NCBI GenBank assembly: GCA_005882415.1
Contig: VBAE01000231.1
Coordinates: forward strand, 1 to 8,652
Direction of reading: 5' to 3'
Origin: Alphaproteobacteria bacterium
Lineage (GTDB): Bacteria; Pseudomonadota; Alphaproteobacteria; Sphingomonadales; Sphingomonadaceae
DNA length: 8,652 nucleotides
The translations under genes and the position numbers were made by a program. Under the pieces are notes generated by a model that saw nothing but the letters and a program-made list of their open reading frames with translations, was not told the DNA's origin and made no database searches. Below, in pieces: positions 6,915 through 8,652 of the stretch (the stretch's first letter is position 1; each line of letters starts with the position of its first letter).

Positions 6915-8652
6915 TCAACCCTCGCGTCTCGCACCGCGCGAGGCTGAGAGGCTGGCCAAGCTTTGGGCGAGCTCTTCCAGACGGAAGGGCTTGGCCAATC
7001 GCCGCAGATTAGGGGGAATGCCGTCCAGCTCGGCATAGCCCGATACGATCAGCACTCCGATATCCGGCCGCTGCTCCCGCACGCGCATGGCAAGGTCGGT
7101 TCCCGTCATCCCCGGCATCAGGTGGTCCGTAACCAGATAATCGACCTCGATGCGTTCGATGATCGCCGCCGCCTTCTCCCCCGACTCCGCTTCCACGACG
7201 GCGTAGCCGAGATCCTCCAGAAGCTCGCGAGTCGAGGACCGGACCGCCGGCTCGTCGTCGACCAGCAGGACCGTGCCCGCGCCGGCCGTGGAGTGCGGAG
7301 AATCGCTGTCGCCCCGGGGAGCGGGATCGGCGCTGCTGATCGGCAGATAAAGGTCGACGCGGGTTCCGAAGCCGGGACGGCTGGATAGAACCATGCCCCC
7401 TCCCAGCTGCGAGGCGAGGCCGTGGACCATCGAAAGGCCGAGGCCCGTGCCCTTTCCTACTCCCTTCGTGGAGAAAAACGGCTCGATAGCCCTTGCTGCG
7501 GTGGCCTCGTCCATGCCGGACCCGGTGTCGGACACCGACAGGCACAGATATTCTCCGGGCTTGAGCTTCGACCGGTGACCGCTCGTCACCTGCTCCGCCG
7601 AAGCGGCGAGGGTGAGTGTGCCGCCGTCCGCCATTGCGTCGCGGGCGTTCACGCTGAGATTGAGCAGCGCCATCTCCAGCTGATTCACATCTCCTCGAGC
7701 GGGGGGAAGATCGTTCTGAACCTCGATGCGGACCTTTATCTGCGGCCCGGATGTGCTGTCGATGAGCTCGGCCATCCCCTGAATGAGGTCGGCAAGGTCA
7801 ACGGGCCCGGGCTGGAGCGGCTGACGCCGGGCAAAGGCGAGGAGGCGCTGAACCAGCACTCTTGCGCGCTCGGCCGACTCGAGGGCGCCTGCGATCAGCC
7901 TTTGCTCCCGCGCCGGCATGTCCGGATTGCGCTGGAGGAGGTCAAGGCTCCCGAGGATCGGGGTGAGCAGGTTATTGAAGTCGTGCGCGACGCCACCGGT
8001 CAGCTGGCCGAGCGCTTCCACCTTCTGCGATTGCCGCAAAGCCTCCTGCGCGAGGTCGAGCTCATCGCGCCGCTCGGCTTCGGCGGTGACGTCGCGGCCG
8101 ATGACATAGGCCTCCCCTTCGGCAGGCGCCGCGCTCCATGAGAAGAGGCGCCACGTCCCCGACCGCGACCGAAGCCTGGCGATGAAATCGCCGACCCGTG
8201 ATCGTCCGGCGGCCCGGATGACTCCTGCCACGTCCCGCAGGTCTTCCGGATGTACGAAGTCGCTGAACCGCCGGCCGAGCACCTCGTGCTCCTCATAGCC
8301 AAGCAAGGGCAGGATCGCTGGGTTCACGGCCCGGATCGCCCAACGGCGGCCGATGACAAGGAACAAATCGCCGCTCAGCCTCCACATCCGGTCTCGCTCC
8401 GCAGTCCGTTCCGCGATCTGCTGTTCGAGCGTGCGGTTGAGCCTTTCCAGGGCGGCCTGGGCCTCACGCCTCTCGGTGACATCGCGGACGGTGCCGAGGG
8501 TCCGAAGCGGCGTTCCATCGGGATCGACGGCGACTATGCCCCGCGATGCGATCCAGCGGACGCTGCCGTCGGGACGGACGATCCGATATTCCGTCGAGAA
8601 TTCGCTCCCCGACCGGATGCACCGCCGCACTTCCTCGCTGACCCATTCGCGG
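6915..8652 (-). CDS. Hybrid sensor histidine kinase (PAS-PAS-HisKA-HATPase-REC), 5' truncated
   Basis: The frame is still open at the right edge; a GTG at 8630 is internal, because the seven codons before it continue the same PAS domain. Numbering from that GTG: end of a PAS/PAC domain 1-57 (EYRIVRPDGSVRWI), a probable coiled-coil linker 55-82, second PAS domain about 83-187, HisKA with H216 in GGVAHDFNNLL, HATPase with N-box N324/N328/D331, G1 DTGSGM 368-373, EPFFSTK 383-389 and G2 GKGTGLGLS 392-400, then a receiver domain about 452-565 with D458/D459, phosphoacceptor D502 in TDHLMPGM, S530 and K547. All catalytic residues are present. It autophosphorylates on His and passes phosphate to its own receiver; with no output domain, it needs an Hpt protein and response regulator elsewhere. 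No membrane segment is visible in this part, so the stimulus and location are unknown. It points towards the parB-like gene's 3' end, and no cognate regulator is in the window. Confidence 0.93.
   Translation of the reverse strand, partial: REWVSEEVRRCIRSGSEFSTEYRIVRPDGSVRWIASRGIVAVDPDGTPLRTLGTVRDVTERREAQAALERLNRTLEQQIAERTAERDRMWRLSGDLFLVIGRRWAIRAVNPAILPLLGYEEHEVLGRRFSDFVHPEDLRDVAGVIRAAGRSRVGDFIARLRSRSGTWRLFSWSAAPAEGEAYVIGRDVTAEAERRDELDLAQEALRQSQKVEALGQLTGGVAHDFNNLLTPILGSLDLLQRNPDMPAREQRLIAGALESAERARVLVQRLLAFARRQPLQPGPVDLADLIQGMAELIDSTSGPQIKVRIEVQNDLPPARGDVNQLEMALLNLSVNARDAMADGGTLTLAASAEQVTSGHRSKLKPGEYLCLSVSDTGSGMDEATAARAIEPFFSTKGVGKGTGLGLSMVHGLASQLGGGMVLSSRPGFGTRVDLYLPISSADPAPRGDSDSPHSTAGAGTVLLVDDEPAVRSSTRELLEDLGYAVVEAESGEKAAAIIERIEVDYLVTDHLMPGMTGTDLAMRVREQRPDIGVLIVSGYAELDGIPPNLRRLAKPFRLEELAQSLASLSASRGARREG

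Noticed and set aside
6614..7036. Minus-strand frame crossing the kinase stop into the intergenic region
   Set aside because: It overlaps the receiver domain in another frame, has no recognised domain, and most of it is a shadow of the kinase gene.
1..8652. tRNA genes, CRISPR arrays, insertion sequences or long direct repeats
   Set aside because: Reading both strands I found no cloverleaf with a TTCGA loop outside coding frames, no spaced repeat array, and no transposase-like frame; a computed search could still find weak cases.

Overview
The window is GC-rich and densely coded, with long antisense shadow frames. Protein styles suggest an alphaproteobacterium, plausibly a sphingomonad or relative; this is inferred from family resemblance, since no rRNA or tRNA is present. 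Two of the four large genes belong to families common on alphaproteobacterial plasmids and integrative elements: a Strawberry-notch-type helicase and a very large ParB-like protein. I read at least the left two thirds as mobile-element or plasmid DNA. No integrase, relaxase, ParA, att site or insertion sequence is visible to prove it.

Layout. 1-2839 (+): 5'-truncated Strawberry-notch superfamily 2 NTPase/helicase, open across the left edge. 2864-4126 (-): secreted metallo-beta-lactamase-fold hydrolase with signal peptide, SH3-like domain and ComEC-type MBL domain, convergent with the helicase (24 bp between stops). 4127-4409: divergent intergenic region holding a hairpin over the hydrolase ribosome-binding site and, on the other side, a purine tract plus nested inverted repeats just before the parB-like gene. 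4410-6431 (+): 673-residue ParB-like protein. 6432-6914: non-coding or decayed stretch with a strong 12-bp hairpin after parB and a 22-codon reading frame with a good ribosome-binding site. 6915-8652 (-): hybrid PAS/histidine kinase/receiver gene, running off the right edge.

How they may work together. The helicase resembles the helicase part of phage P1 DarB (antirestriction), and the ParB-like protein has the CTP-binding motifs of DNA-sliding clamps, so the pair could maintain or protect element DNA. The exported hydrolase and the kinase show no direct link to that role; the hydrolase looks like cargo inserted between the two. The least described pieces are the parB leader structure, the sequestered ribosome-binding site, the 300-residue C-terminal part of the ParB-like protein, and the exported SH3-MBL protein in this position.
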